Below are positions 7,922 through 16,595 of a stretch of DNA of 64,000 bases, one piece after another. The position numbers were made by a program, and so were the translations under genes. Position 1 is the stretch's first letter. Each line of letters opens with the position of its first letter. Where the stretch lies: contig JACKFH010000011.1 of the NCBI GenBank assembly GCA_020632575.1, forward strand, positions 1 to 64,000, given 5' to 3'. The notes below the pieces were generated by a model. The model made no database searches. It saw only the letters and a list, made by a program, of their open reading frames with translations, and was not told where the DNA came from. The DNA comes from Candidatus Omnitrophota bacterium (GTDB lineage Bacteria > Hinthialibacterota > Hinthialibacteria > OLB16).

Positions 7922-8917
7922 CTAAAGAGCGTCGATATCGGTAAAGGCGGCAGGCACGGGACTCCAGCTTTCGTCGGGGTTGAAGCCCTCGATTTCACCT
8001 ACGATCGCCTCGCCATCTGGACCGAGGTCGGATTCGTAAATCGTTCCCTCTTGGTTGATTATGAAACTCTTGACGCCGGTGACATCGTACTCGGCGGGCC
8101 AGGCAATCAACGCGAATCCACCGGTCATGTTTCCGTCCACCACATAATCCTGGGCTCCTCCATCGGCACTCTCTCCCTGGGAGGTCAGGATGCGGTAACG
8201 GTAACCAAGGTAGGTCCCCTCGTCAGGCCCACCTTCTGCGAATAGAGGGCCAAGGGGACTCAGGTCGTCAGACCCCTCTTCGGTTTCCCAATAGAGGCCA
8301 TCCTTGGCGCCGGGCGAACTCAGAATTTTCTGAGCGTATTCGACGACGCCATCGCCATCTCGATCCATGGAGGAGTACTCGAACTGGGCATCACGGTAGG
8401 CCAGAAGCGCCTGCATGACCGACAGTTCGTTTCGGCCGATCTGCCTCGACCGGACTTCGTCAATCCCCGCCTCCGTGTCGAACCCCCATCCTTCATCGGT
8501 GAGGACGATCGGCACCGGGAAGGTCCAACCATTTGCCCCCACAGCTAGAGTACGAGTTGTTTGGTCCTCTGGAATCAGGGTGTTGCTCATCGCCCAAGCG
8601 CTGAGGAATTTGTCGGCCGCCTCGGGGTCAAGTCCGTCGGAGGGAATCAGATCCGTCCATTTATCTCCGAAGAGGATTTCGAGCGCCTCTTTGTCGGCAC
8701 GAGCCACCGCGATGACCAGATGATTGACCAACTCTTCGGGGGCGCCGAAATGCGCTTGAGGGGATTCCTCCATATTAGCCAAGTCGACCTCCATCTCGAC
8801 ATTCTCCTGAGCGAATCCGAGATTTCCCCAAGGTATTATTGCGAGACTAAGGGCGACGAACCCGGCGTGAATACTGGAACGGAATTTCTGAGAATTAATG
8901 TAGGTTGTTTTTTTCAT
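7922..8917 (-). CDS. DUF2950 family exported protein
   Basis: 331 residues. The start is ATG 8917, behind AGGAGA nine bases upstream; the longer frame reads into the neighbouring gene. An N-terminal signal peptide ends near GFAQE. The mature part has the DUF2950 features: a PEELVNHLVIAVARADKEAL helix, a VGANGWTFPVPIVL segment, LLAYRDAQFEYSSMDRDGDGV, and a C-terminal part with GYRYRILTSQG, GGFALIAWPAEYDVTGVKSF and NQEGTIYESDLG. The function of the family is unknown. It sits 13 bp after the DUF3300 gene, a pairing known in many bacteria, so the two exported proteins probably cooperate in the periplasm or outer envelope. Confidence 0.92.
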   Translation of the reverse strand: MKKTTYINSQKFRSSIHAGFVALSLAIIPWGNLGFAQENVEMEVDLANMEESPQAHFGAPEELVNHLVIAVARADKEALEILFGDKWTDLIPSDGLDPEAADKFLSAWAMSNTLIPEDQTTRTLAVGANGWTFPVPIVLTDEGWGFDTEAGIDEVRSRQIGRNELSVMQALLAYRDAQFEYSSMDRDGDGVVEYAQKILSSPGAKDGLYWETEEGSDDLSPLGPLFAEGGPDEGTYLGYRYRILTSQGESADGGAQDYVVDGNMTGGFALIAWPAEYDVTGVKSFIINQEGTIYESDLGPDGEAIVGEIEGFNPDESWSPVPAAFTDIDAL

Positions 8918-8930
8918 GATCATCGATCTC

Positions 8931-10496
8931 CTATCGCCTTCTTCCGCCGCCACCGCCACGCATTCCACCGCCACCGCCGCTGAAACTTCGACCGCCGCCG
9001 CCGCCACCGCGTTGAAAACCACCCGCGGACCCGCGGCTCAGTTCACCGCGTTGGGCTTGCATGCGAGTCGCTGCGCCCCGATCTCCCATGCCACTGAACG
9101 CTTGGCTTGTCTGGGGGCGGGAAACCGATCGTTCCGGCATTCTGTTTTGCATATTGTTGGTTGCCGGGCGACTGAATTCGCGGGATTGCGGACTGCGGTT
9201 GCGAAGACTCTCGGCCGCAGCGTTGCCACGGTTGTTGTAGGCGTTCTGAAAATTACCGCCGCCTCTTTCCGAAAGACGCTGCTGAGCGGCGGCGCGCTCT
9301 TGATTCGATATACGGTTTTGAGCGCCCGAACGATCCCGCGCCCCGGAAAGGTTCTGGTTGCGTTCGAGCGGGTTGTTTCGTTCGACCTGACGGACTTGAT
9401 TCCGCACCTGATCGCCCCCTCGCCCGGAGAGTTGGCTGCGTTCTTTGGCGGGATCGAGACCACGATTCTGAAGGGAGGCCATGGCCGCGTCTCGGTCGGC
9501 GGTGCGCCCTCGGAAGGCCTCGCGTTTATCGGAACTGCTGGTGCGATTCCGCATTTCGTTCCGTTTGTTCTGATCGATCGAGACATTCCGACGATCCTTC
9601 CGAACGTCATTTTTCCAGGAGACATCGGTTCGGTTCACATCCAGGCGCTTATTGACATTGATGTTGTTGTAGCGATTCACATTGATATCGATGTCATTGC
9701 GCCCCCAATTGAAACCGCCCCAAAGCGAGTTGGAAATCGCACACCCCACGCCGAACCCAATTCCAGTCGCGAGTCCACCGTAGAAGCCATAACGGGGTGG
9801 CGGCGGATAGTAGAAGGGGGGCGGATAGCTGGGATACCACCAGGGTCCATAAACCACAGTGGGATTGTACGCGGGAACATAGACGACCTGCGGATCAGTC
9901 GGTTCGATGACAATCACCTGGGTTTGAGTCGCCGGCGCCTGGTTGACCACCACAGATTGTTGTGAGGAACTCTGGGGAGCCTCCGGCTGAACCTCTTGGA
10001 CGGAGACTGTTTGCTGCTCGTTCGATTTGAGATTTCCCTCGTCCTGAGCTTTCTTGCGGAGGACCTGAATCGTGTCCATCACTCCATCTGGATTCGCAAG
10101 AAACGTATCGCCCAACTCAGCAACCCAATCCGGTTTGTCGCCCATCATCGAAAGCGCCATGGGGAAGGCGACAAGGGAGGCCACGCTCGGATCCCAGTCC
10201 TTGTCCTCCACCGCCTTAACCGCGGCATCTCCCTCCAGACTCTGATTTTCGTTAGACCATTCAGCCGCTTCGGCAACCTGATCCGGATAGGTGGCCGCCA
10301 TCAAAACCTGTGACAGGAGCGAATCCGGATAGAGGGCGATCGGAGCAAGCATCTGTTCGAGCTTCGCCTGGGTCGCCTCATCCCCCTGTCCAGTCTGGCT
10401 GGCTTGGGTCCCATCCTGCGCGATCGCGCTTTGCAATGATGGGACGATCATGCACAGCATGAGCAGACAAACACTCATTCTCCACACTCTATACAT
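8931..10496 (-). CDS. DUF3300 domain protein with Asn/Arg- and Gly-rich tail
   Basis: 521 residues from ATG 10496 with GGAG seven bases upstream; the longer frame begins at TTG. A signal peptide ends near SAIAQD. The DUF3300 core (about 45-150) contains LEQMLAPIALYPDSLLSQVLMAATYPDQV, WSNEN, DWDPSVASLVAFP and LGDTFLANPDGVMDTIQ. It is followed by VIEPTDPQVVYVPAYNPTVVYG and a Pro/Tyr-rich membrane-proximal part (YPSYPPPFYYPPPPRYG). The C-terminal 250 residues are low-complexity, rich in Asn, Arg and Gln, and end in GGG runs with Arg, so the mature tail is strongly basic and could bind nucleic acid, polysaccharide or membrane. The molecular function is unknown. It is the first gene of the pair with DUF2950. 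Confidence 0.93.
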   Translation of the reverse strand: MYRVWRMSVCLLMLCMIVPSLQSAIAQDGTQASQTGQGDEATQAKLEQMLAPIALYPDSLLSQVLMAATYPDQVAEAAEWSNENQSLEGDAAVKAVEDKDWDPSVASLVAFPMALSMMGDKPDWVAELGDTFLANPDGVMDTIQVLRKKAQDEGNLKSNEQQTVSVQEVQPEAPQSSSQQSVVVNQAPATQTQVIVIEPTDPQVVYVPAYNPTVVYGPWWYPSYPPPFYYPPPPRYGFYGGLATGIGFGVGCAISNSLWGGFNWGRNDIDINVNRYNNINVNKRLDVNRTDVSWKNDVRKDRRNVSIDQNKRNEMRNRTSSSDKREAFRGRTADRDAAMASLQNRGLDPAKERSQLSGRGGDQVRNQVRQVERNNPLERNQNLSGARDRSGAQNRISNQERAAAQQRLSERGGGNFQNAYNNRGNAAAESLRNRSPQSREFSRPATNNMQNRMPERSVSRPQTSQAFSGMGDRGAATRMQAQRGELSRGSAGGFQRGGGGGGRSFSGGGGGMRGGGGGRRR

Positions 10497-10640
10497 CACG
10501 AATCTCCATCTCAACTTGATTGAAAAGATCGCCGCTGATCTTTGCCGACACGAGTATTGTCCTCCTAAATTCCTGTTTCTTCTATCCGGTTTCGAAAGTT
10601 AGGCAATATTGCAATGGTTTCTTTTGGCGCACCAAAACAT

Positions 10641-10671
10641 TACCGGGGCGCCATTGAGAGGCACCCCGGTA
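10641..10671 (-). terminator. Terminator of the sulfatase operon
   Basis: A 12-bp inverted repeat TACCGGGGYGCC / GGCRCCCCGGTA (one G-U type mismatch) has a seven-base loop. On the minus strand it is followed by ATGTTTTGG, a weak U-tract. It begins 13 bp after the sulfatase stop. No clear feature lies between it and the DUF3300 start at 10496. Confidence 0.75.
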
Positions 10672-10683
10672 TTTCAGCAAAAA

Positions 10684-12255
10684 TTACTGGCCGCTCGTGC
10701 CGGCGCTCGTGAGTTTCTCCAGCACCTGGTCGAGGCTGAAACTGCCCACTTTCTGGCTTGGCGGGAACTCCTTGAAACTCGCGATGAATTTCGCGACGTA
10801 TTCCTGCGCAGGCACGAGCAGGAAGGTGCGATCGATCCTCCAGTGTCCATAGTCCATGGCGATATGATCGGCTTCTTCGAACGGATCGCTGCGCAGGTTG
10901 AAGATCTTGGGAAGCCGCAGGGTCACGAAGGGCTCCTGCCAAACATCGAAGCCTTCACCGCGCTGCTCGCGGAACACAATCTTCCAGTTGTCATAGCGCA
11001 GGCCGACGACTGAGCCGTCGTCATTCCAGTAGAAGAATTCATGGCGCGGAGATTCGTCCACCTTGCCACTCCAGAAGGGCAGCAGGTCGTATCCGTCGAG
11101 GTGAACCTTGAAGGTTTTGTCGCCCACCTCCATGCCCTTCATGAGTTGTTCCTTCACATCGGGCACACCCGCGGCGGACATCAAAGTCGGGAGCATGTCT
11201 TCGTGTGAATAAATGTTATTGTCGATCGTGCCGGGCTCAATCACGCCGGGCCAGCGGATGGCGCAGGGCACACGGTAACCGCCTTCCCAGTTCTCATTCT
11301 TCTCACCGCGGAAGGGCGAGGCACCCCCATCGGGCCAGGAGAATTTCTCGGCGCCATTGTCAGTTGAATACATCACGATCGTGTTCTCATCGAGGCCGAG
11401 TTCCTTCAGCTTGTCGAGAAGCTGCCCGACCATCGCGTCATGCTCAAGCATGCCATCGATGTATGGCGTGAGTCCGCTCTTGCCCTTGCTCTCCTCCTTC
11501 AGGTGCGTGAAAATGTGGCAGCGAGTGGAATTCCACCAAAGGAAGAACGGTTTTCCGTCGGCTTTGCGCTTTTCCAGATAGTCGAGCGAGGCTTTCGTGA
11601 ACTCCTCGTCCACAGTCTTCATGCGCTCGATGTTGAGCGGCCCGGTTAGTTCGATCTTTTGCGTGCCGTCCGGATTCGCCCATGTGTGAATCACGCCCCG
11701 TGTGCCGTATTTCTTTCTCAGCTCGGGTTTCTTGAAGTAGTCAGGATTTTCCGGTTCCTGCTCAGCATTGAGATGGTAAAGCGAGCCAAAGAATTCGTCG
11801 AAACCATGCATGGTCGGCAGGGTGCTATCCGCGTCGCCAAGGTGGTTCTTGCCGAACTGGGCGGTCATATACCCTTGGGCCTTGAGGAGTTGGGCGAGCG
11901 TGACGTCGCGGGCCTGCAATCCCTCCTTGGCGCCCGGCAGCCCGACTTTGAGCAAGCCGGTGCGGAAGCCTGACTGTCCGGTGATGAAGCAGGCGCGACC
12001 GGCGGTGCAACTCTGCTGGCCATACCAGTCGGTGTAAAGCGCCCCTTCCTTAGCAATGCGATCGATGTTCGGGGTCTTGTAACCCATCATTCCCTGGTTG
12101 TAGGCGCTAATGTTCCAATAACCAATGTCGTCCCCCCAGATGACCACGATGTTGGGTTTGTCCTGGCCCAATGCGCATGGCGCTAGAGCCAATAGCCCGA
12201 TTAAAACCATTCCACAAACCCTAACCAGGCTTGATTTACTCCTCTGCTTTCCCAT
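10684..12255 (-). CDS. Secreted type I sulfatase (arylsulfatase-like)
   Basis: 523 residues with a signal peptide (about 1-31, cleaved near ALGQD). The metal site begins with IVVIWGDDIG. The nucleophile motif is C83-T-A-G-R, the C-x-A-x-R variant in which Cys is converted to formylglycine. FFLWWNSTRCHIFTH, MYSTDNGAEKFSWPDGG and PFRGEKNENWEGGYRVP supply the further metal and sulfate ligands of the family. Such enzymes hydrolyse sulfate esters on polysaccharides or small aromatics; the substrate cannot be told from sequence. It follows the formylglycine-generating enzyme gene by 36 bp, so enzyme and maturase are made together. The start has AAGGAA upstream. The length is normal. Confidence 0.95.
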   Translation of the reverse strand: MGKQRSKSSLVRVCGMVLIGLLALAPCALGQDKPNIVVIWGDDIGYWNISAYNQGMMGYKTPNIDRIAKEGALYTDWYGQQSCTAGRACFITGQSGFRTGLLKVGLPGAKEGLQARDVTLAQLLKAQGYMTAQFGKNHLGDADSTLPTMHGFDEFFGSLYHLNAEQEPENPDYFKKPELRKKYGTRGVIHTWANPDGTQKIELTGPLNIERMKTVDEEFTKASLDYLEKRKADGKPFFLWWNSTRCHIFTHLKEESKGKSGLTPYIDGMLEHDAMVGQLLDKLKELGLDENTIVMYSTDNGAEKFSWPDGGASPFRGEKNENWEGGYRVPCAIRWPGVIEPGTIDNNIYSHEDMLPTLMSAAGVPDVKEQLMKGMEVGDKTFKVHLDGYDLLPFWSGKVDESPRHEFFYWNDDGSVVGLRYDNWKIVFREQRGEGFDVWQEPFVTLRLPKIFNLRSDPFEEADHIAMDYGHWRIDRTFLLVPAQEYVAKFIASFKEFPPSQKVGSFSLDQVLEKLTSAGTSGQ

Positions 12256-12291
12256 AGTTGATTCCTTCCAATAAAAAAATATTCAATCTAT

Positions 12292-13416
12292 TTAACGCTG
12301 AGATTCAGCGGTTGCATCCATGACACATCGAAACCCGGTGTGACCACTGCCCGTATCCGGCGGCGTTCCCCTTCGTGCGCTCGGGCGGTAACTCGCGCAA
12401 TAGCTTTCGTGACAGAGGAACGACCCGCCTTTTGCGACTCGTTCCACATTGTTGGCCATCCCTCTGGTGGGATCCCAAGACGAGGTGGGTCCGGTCGGAT
12501 TCATGCAGCAGGGCTCCCCCTTCTCTTCGGTCTCACGCATCGCGATAAGGTGAGCGTCGGCCCGGTAGAAATCGGCGGTCCAGTTCCAGACATTCCCAGC
12601 CATGTCGTAAAGACCGTACCCGTTGGGCGGGAAACTCTTTACAGGAGAGGTTCCGGCGAAACCGTCCGCGATCGTATTCTCGTAGGGGAATTGGCCCGTA
12701 AAAGTGTTCGCCATGTATTGGCCGCTGGGCATAAAATCGTCTCCCCAGTTGTACCGTTTTCCCTCCAGGCCGCCCCGGGCGGCGTATTCCCATTCCGCCT
12801 CGGTGGGCAGACGTTTCCCGGCCCAATTCGCATAGGCGACCGCGTCGAACCAGGAAACCTGGACGACCGGGTGACCATCGAGACCTTCGATATTGCTTGC
12901 GGGCCCCTGAGGGTGTTTCCAATCGGTCCCTGTGGTCCAAGTCCACCAATTGGCCATGTTTCGCAAGTCGACGGGGCCACTGGGAGGAGTGAACGCGAGC
13001 GACCCGGGGCGGAGCATGTCATCCGGTGGTTTGGGGGTTCCCGGAGGGAGTTGTTTCTTGAGTTCTTCCCAGTCAACCGGCTTCTCGGCGGTGGTGACGT
13101 AGCCGGTCGCCTCAACAAATTGGCGGAACTGAGCGTTGGTGACCGGGGTCTCGTCGATCCAAAAACTGCTGACTCTCACGAGTCGCTCCGGCCCCTCGTT
13201 GCGCAACGCCATTTCATCATCGGAACCCATAGTGAACTCGCCACCCTCGATCATCACCATGCCGTCAGGGTCGGGGGTTTCGGACTGCACAGTCTTTTGA
13301 TCGCCCCCTTGAGAGGGAGAGACCACGAGCATTCCGGCCATGAGGGCCGCCAAACATAGACCTTTAAAAGCCATTCCCTGAAATCCTTCAACCAATCCTT
13401 CGAACCTCCTGTTCAT
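12292..13416 (-). CDS. Formylglycine-generating enzyme (sulfatase maturase), exported
   Basis: 374 residues from ATG 13416 (GGGTGA upstream), four bases after the DUF502 stop. The longer frame begins at TTG and would overlap that gene. An N-terminal hydrophobic segment (KGLCLAALMAGMLVV) is a signal peptide or anchor. The FGE-sulfatase domain begins at MVMIEGGEFTMGSDDE and contains FWIDETPVTNAQFRQF, VVQVSWFDAVAYANWAGKRL, PTEAEWEYAARGG, GLYDMAGNVWNW and the catalytic end KGGSFLCHESYCASYR. Both copper-binding cysteines (C335 and C340) are conserved, close to C336/C341 of human SUMF1, so this looks like a true oxygen-dependent maturase rather than a catalytically dead homologue. It converts the active-site Cys of the adjacent sulfatase, presumably during or after export. 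Confidence 0.93.
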   Translation of the reverse strand: MNRRFEGLVEGFQGMAFKGLCLAALMAGMLVVSPSQGGDQKTVQSETPDPDGMVMIEGGEFTMGSDDEMALRNEGPERLVRVSSFWIDETPVTNAQFRQFVEATGYVTTAEKPVDWEELKKQLPPGTPKPPDDMLRPGSLAFTPPSGPVDLRNMANWWTWTTGTDWKHPQGPASNIEGLDGHPVVQVSWFDAVAYANWAGKRLPTEAEWEYAARGGLEGKRYNWGDDFMPSGQYMANTFTGQFPYENTIADGFAGTSPVKSFPPNGYGLYDMAGNVWNWTADFYRADAHLIAMRETEEKGEPCCMNPTGPTSSWDPTRGMANNVERVAKGGSFLCHESYCASYRPSARRGTPPDTGSGHTGFRCVMDATAESQR

Positions 13417-13420
13417 TAGT

Positions 13421-14122
13421 TCACCCACAATCTCCGATTCCTCTCCCTTCAACCGCGCTCGCGGTCGGAGGTTCTTCCAGGGAAGGAATCATGGGTGGGT
13501 GGGCCAGTTGATTTCCCAATCGGGATAAATCCACTCCGGTTGTACTCAGGGCGCTCAAGATTTCCTCGGAGCCGGAACCCCACTTCGAAATGTATTTCAT
13601 CATGGCCGGAACCGAGACATCGATCGGATGAACCCGGGATGAGGCCATAATGAGGATGGCGCCCGCCATCGGGGTGGGGACAGAGGGAACGAAGACTGTA
13701 CTAAGACCTTCGTTGTGAGTTTCGATCAAAAACGCGGGGGAGAGAGACCCGTCCTCGACCTCGATCATCGAGGGCTTGAATCCTTTTTCCGATTCAAAAT
13801 CGTGCAACTGACTAGTGATACTTCGGATTGCATCGTAACCGGGGATACGGCTGAAGATGGCCTGATCGATCACCTCGGCCAAAACTCTCCCGATTGCCGT
13901 TTTCACGAGGACTCCGACAATGAAGCAGATGATCAGGAAGGACAGCAATGCGATGACAGTGGGGTGATTAATCCCATCCGGGAGTTGTGAGGAGACAGGT
14001 TTAACAAGTCCTCCCAAATGGACCAGGACTTTAATGAAAAGCAGGACCGCCAAATAGGCCGGTAAGACAAGCAGCAACCCGGTGACAAGACCGGACTTCA
14101 GGAAATTGACCACCCGTGTCAT
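13421..14122 (-). CDS. DUF502 family membrane protein
   Basis: 233 residues from ATG 14122 with GAGGTG upstream. Two N-terminal membrane helices (about 10-32, SGLVTGLLLVLPAYLAVLLF; about 52-75, VIALLSFLIICFIVGVLV) are followed by the DUF502 domain with FSRIPGYDAIRSITSQL, MIEVEDGSLSPAFLIET and the hallmark VFVPSVPTPMAGAILIMASSRVHPIDVSV. The function of the family is unknown. It is the first gene of the DUF502-maturase-sulfatase operon (4 bp and 36 bp spacing); whether it has any role in sulfatase export is open. Confidence 0.92.
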   Translation of the reverse strand: MTRVVNFLKSGLVTGLLLVLPAYLAVLLFIKVLVHLGGLVKPVSSQLPDGINHPTVIALLSFLIICFIVGVLVKTAIGRVLAEVIDQAIFSRIPGYDAIRSITSQLHDFESEKGFKPSMIEVEDGSLSPAFLIETHNEGLSTVFVPSVPTPMAGAILIMASSRVHPIDVSVPAMMKYISKWGSGSEEILSALSTTGVDLSRLGNQLAHPPMIPSLEEPPTASAVEGRGIGDCG

Positions 14123-14202
14123 TGCCCACCTCTCACTCTCAATGCAATCAATCAGCCCTAATTGGATCAGCTTTTTGCGTAGCAAATGCCCTCAAGAAAA
14201 AG

Positions 14203-14279
14203 GCGACCTTTTAAGCACCCTTGCCCTGAAGGCGCCCGCGCAATGTGAACATATCGATAACGGCTAAAGAAAAGGTCGC
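14203..14279. repeat. Spaced inverted repeat upstream of the DUF502 operon
   Basis: GCGACCTTTT (14203-14212) is repeated exactly inverted as AAAAGGTCGC (14270-14279), 57 bases apart. It lies 81-157 bases upstream of the DUF502 start and could be a pair of operator half-sites or a long-looped stem. The surrounding 14123-14595 intergenic region is AT-rich (especially 14320-14520), and I see no gene in it. Confidence 0.5.
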
Positions 14280-14595
14280 TTTGGAGGACGGTCGAGGCGA
14301 TTCTTTGGGTCCATTCCAGAATTCGCGATTTTCCACTCAAAAATAAATATCCAAAAAAATTGCAGGCGAGGAATCCGCTCCAGCTTGTAACAATAAGCAA
14401 GTATAGCAACCTAATGCGGTCTTGTGTCAAGTGAAATATTCAAAAAATCAAGGAAATTAGAGATAAATGAGCACTCCAATACCAAATCTATCAACTTTTC
14501 ATTTTCGCGCAGTTTTGTTCAAACTCTGTGAAGAAAACTCATAAACCGTCACATTTCGGCAAATCCTACAAACCAGCGCCCATTCCAGTTCCGAA

Positions 14596-15513
14596 TCAAT
14601 TGGACTCCCAAGGCATCTCGTCGATGGATTGAATGGTTTCACCACCACTGGGAGGGGTTCCTTCGGTTCTTTTGGGTGGCGATTGCAGGGGAGCCTCCAG
14701 CGGGATCTCCGATAGGACGCCGTCGAACCGACCTGGGGGCGGGGGAGATGGCTCTCCACTTTTCATGCGGGATCCCACCTCGCCTCCGATCAGGTCCGCA
14801 AACCAATCCTTCGGAAGGGCGTAGGCAAAGGTGAAACTGACCAAAGCGGTGCTGTCGCTTTCCTGAATATCCCCGACCGATCCCACATTCTTCCACTCGG
14901 CATTCAGGGTGAGTTCGGCTTTTCGCAGGATGGGAAAGACAATTCCCATTCCGGCCGAGTTTTGGCTAAACGCGGCCTCGCTAAGGTCATAATAGAGCTC
15001 GTCATAGATTTGGAACTGAAGGGGTCGTTCACGGATGTGAACGTATGGGATGTCATGCCTTAGTTTGAGTCGCCCTCGCACTCTCTGGGTGTCGTCCACA
15101 TCGCTGGAGTCGATGAATTCCCACCGGTTTCGAAAACCGAGATCCCAATTGGTCCCGAACAATTTTGGCTTCTTGAAGGAGAGGTCCAGCATCCAACGGT
15201 TTTGTTTGTCATCCCCACCGTTCTGAAGATCGGTGGTTTTCCGGCGATATCCCACTCCCACCGACCATTTTTCGAGGGCGGGAAGGCTATATCGAAGAAA
15301 GATCTGGTTGTGAGTCTGAGTCCTCTCATTGAAGAAACCGTCCCACCGGTCAAGGTGTTCGTACTCTAACCCAAAGTCATCCAACTCCGGGATCGGTACA
15401 TCGAGGGTGAATTTCGATTCGATATTCTCACGATTGATGATTTGCGCAGAAGCCGCTGAATTAAAAGCGGCAAGCCACAAAAAAAGCATCCCCCACTTGA
15501 GTTTACGAGTCAT
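14596..15513 (-). CDS. DUF2490-like outer-membrane beta-barrel protein
   Basis: 305 residues from ATG 15513; the longer frame has a non-protein-like extension. A clear signal peptide (MTRKLKWGMLFLWLAAFNSAASAQ) is present. The body is made of alternating amphipathic beta strands, for example HNQIFLRYSLPAL, WSVGVGYRRKT, NRWMLDLSFKK, RGRLKLRHDIPYVH and LQFQIYDELYYD, with LRYSLPAL and FQIYDELYYDL typical of DUF2490 barrels. The last ~55 residues (PSPPPPGRFDGVLSEIP onward) are Pro-rich and follow the barrel, an unusual C-terminal extension because barrels normally end in an aromatic residue. No operon partner is evident. It is probably an outer-membrane protein of unknown cargo. Confidence 0.7.
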   Translation of the reverse strand: MTRKLKWGMLFLWLAAFNSAASAQIINRENIESKFTLDVPIPELDDFGLEYEHLDRWDGFFNERTQTHNQIFLRYSLPALEKWSVGVGYRRKTTDLQNGGDDKQNRWMLDLSFKKPKLFGTNWDLGFRNRWEFIDSSDVDDTQRVRGRLKLRHDIPYVHIRERPLQFQIYDELYYDLSEAAFSQNSAGMGIVFPILRKAELTLNAEWKNVGSVGDIQESDSTALVSFTFAYALPKDWFADLIGGEVGSRMKSGEPSPPPPGRFDGVLSEIPLEAPLQSPPKRTEGTPPSGGETIQSIDEMPWESN

Positions 15514-15972
15514 GGCTTTCTCGGTCTTAACCCTCGAACCACTCTTAACCTTCGACCAAAATGGGAAGATTCGGACCCCTTTTACTGAAGAACCAGAGCG
15601 TTCTTCGTTGTACCACATGGCACCAACAAATGTTGACTCTCATTGCGAATTCTCTTGCGCGTGATATTCGTCTTCTGATGATAGCCAACTTGTCCGATTC
15701 CGGTCGATCCCCTCCCCCCAATCGGGCGGGGTCCGTATCCATTATCGGCGCGCCCCCACCGTCTGCGAAATCCCTCTTTCCTGGAAAGAACTCAAAGCGG
15801 GGGAAGGGAGAGGATCGAACACGCTCGATGTGATCACTTTGAATTTGAGTTGAGTCCGGGCTCGATCTCTATATCGAGCATCAATACCGAGTGCCGTCGT
15901 CGAGCACGAGTCATCGAATTCGGCTTTGGGCATGCGGCTGGATAATTCGGGGTGTGCGCGGGAAACAAAATG
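15514..15972. other. Intergenic region without a recognisable gene
   Basis: About 460 bases between the DUF2490-like start and the doxX terminator. Short frames here lack ribosome sites and protein-like composition. It must hold the DUF2490 promoter, but no consensus pair stands out. A small inverted repeat, CTCGAT-ctctat-ATCGAG (15869-15886), is the only structure noticed. Confidence 0.5.
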
Positions 15973-16006
15973 AAGGCCCCGAGTGGGACAAACCGCCCGG
16001 GGCCTT
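15973..16006 (-). terminator. Terminator of the hydrolase-apbE-doxX operon
   Basis: AAGGCCCCGRGY pairs with its complement around a GGTTTGTC loop (outer arms AAGGCCCCG / CGGGGCCTT). On the minus strand it is followed by CATTTTGTTT. It lies about 50 bp after the doxX stop. Confidence 0.8.
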
Positions 16007-16055
16007 CTGACATTAATTGGGTTTCTCAGGGAGTCTCCCTGAAAACGAGTCGTAA

Positions 16056-16595
16056 TTACGCTTCGACCGATGGATTGCCCACCAACCAAGACGGAAGGTT
16101 TTTTCCAAACATCGGGTAAACCAAGGCGTCGAGACCGGCAAATCGACCGGTGGGGAATGAGAGCACCACCAGAAGACCGAGACATTCGATCACATTCTTG
16201 TTGACAATCATGTAGTTGCTATCGGTCGTGGTGCTGACCCCCGGCATGAAGGCCCAAGGCGGATAGGAGACATAAAACATCGTTAGGAGAACGATCCCAA
16301 TAATGCATCCCATGCGGGTGAACAACCCGAGAAGAAGACAGAACCCGGCCAAAAGTAGTCCATAAGTGACCGCGAGATCGGAAAAACTCAACATGGCTTG
16401 GTTCTGGGCAATCTGATGGAAGAGATCCGAAAAGGGACCATAGGACCCCATGAGATAACCCTTGGCGGACCAACCGGGATAGGCGGTCAATTTGCCGAGA
16501 CCCTCTGAAAGAAAATGCCAACCGATGGCGAGACGAAGTGTGACCAGAATGAATTTCTGAAATGTCGATAGGTCATGCCCTTTAGGTGAGCTCAA
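16056..16595 (-). CDS. DoxX family membrane protein, TTG start coupled to apbE
   Basis: 179 residues. The start is TTG 16595, preceded at seven bases by GGAGG that lies inside the end of apbE; the two genes overlap by TTGA, so translation is coupled. Four hydrophobic helices: about 10-30 (FILVTLRLAIGWHFLSEGLGKL, the DoxX signature), 70-90, 92-112 and 128-150. DoxX-type proteins are subunits of quinol oxidoreductases or redox partners, with diverse roles. Partnership with an FAD:protein FMN transferase suggests a membrane redox or flavin-related function. The terminator follows after 50 bp. Confidence 0.88.
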   Translation of the reverse strand: MSSPKGHDLSTFQKFILVTLRLAIGWHFLSEGLGKLTAYPGWSAKGYLMGSYGPFSDLFHQIAQNQAMLSFSDLAVTYGLLLAGFCLLLGLFTRMGCIIGIVLLTMFYVSYPPWAFMPGVSTTTDSNYMIVNKNVIECLGLLVVLSFPTGRFAGLDALVYPMFGKNLPSWLVGNPSVEA

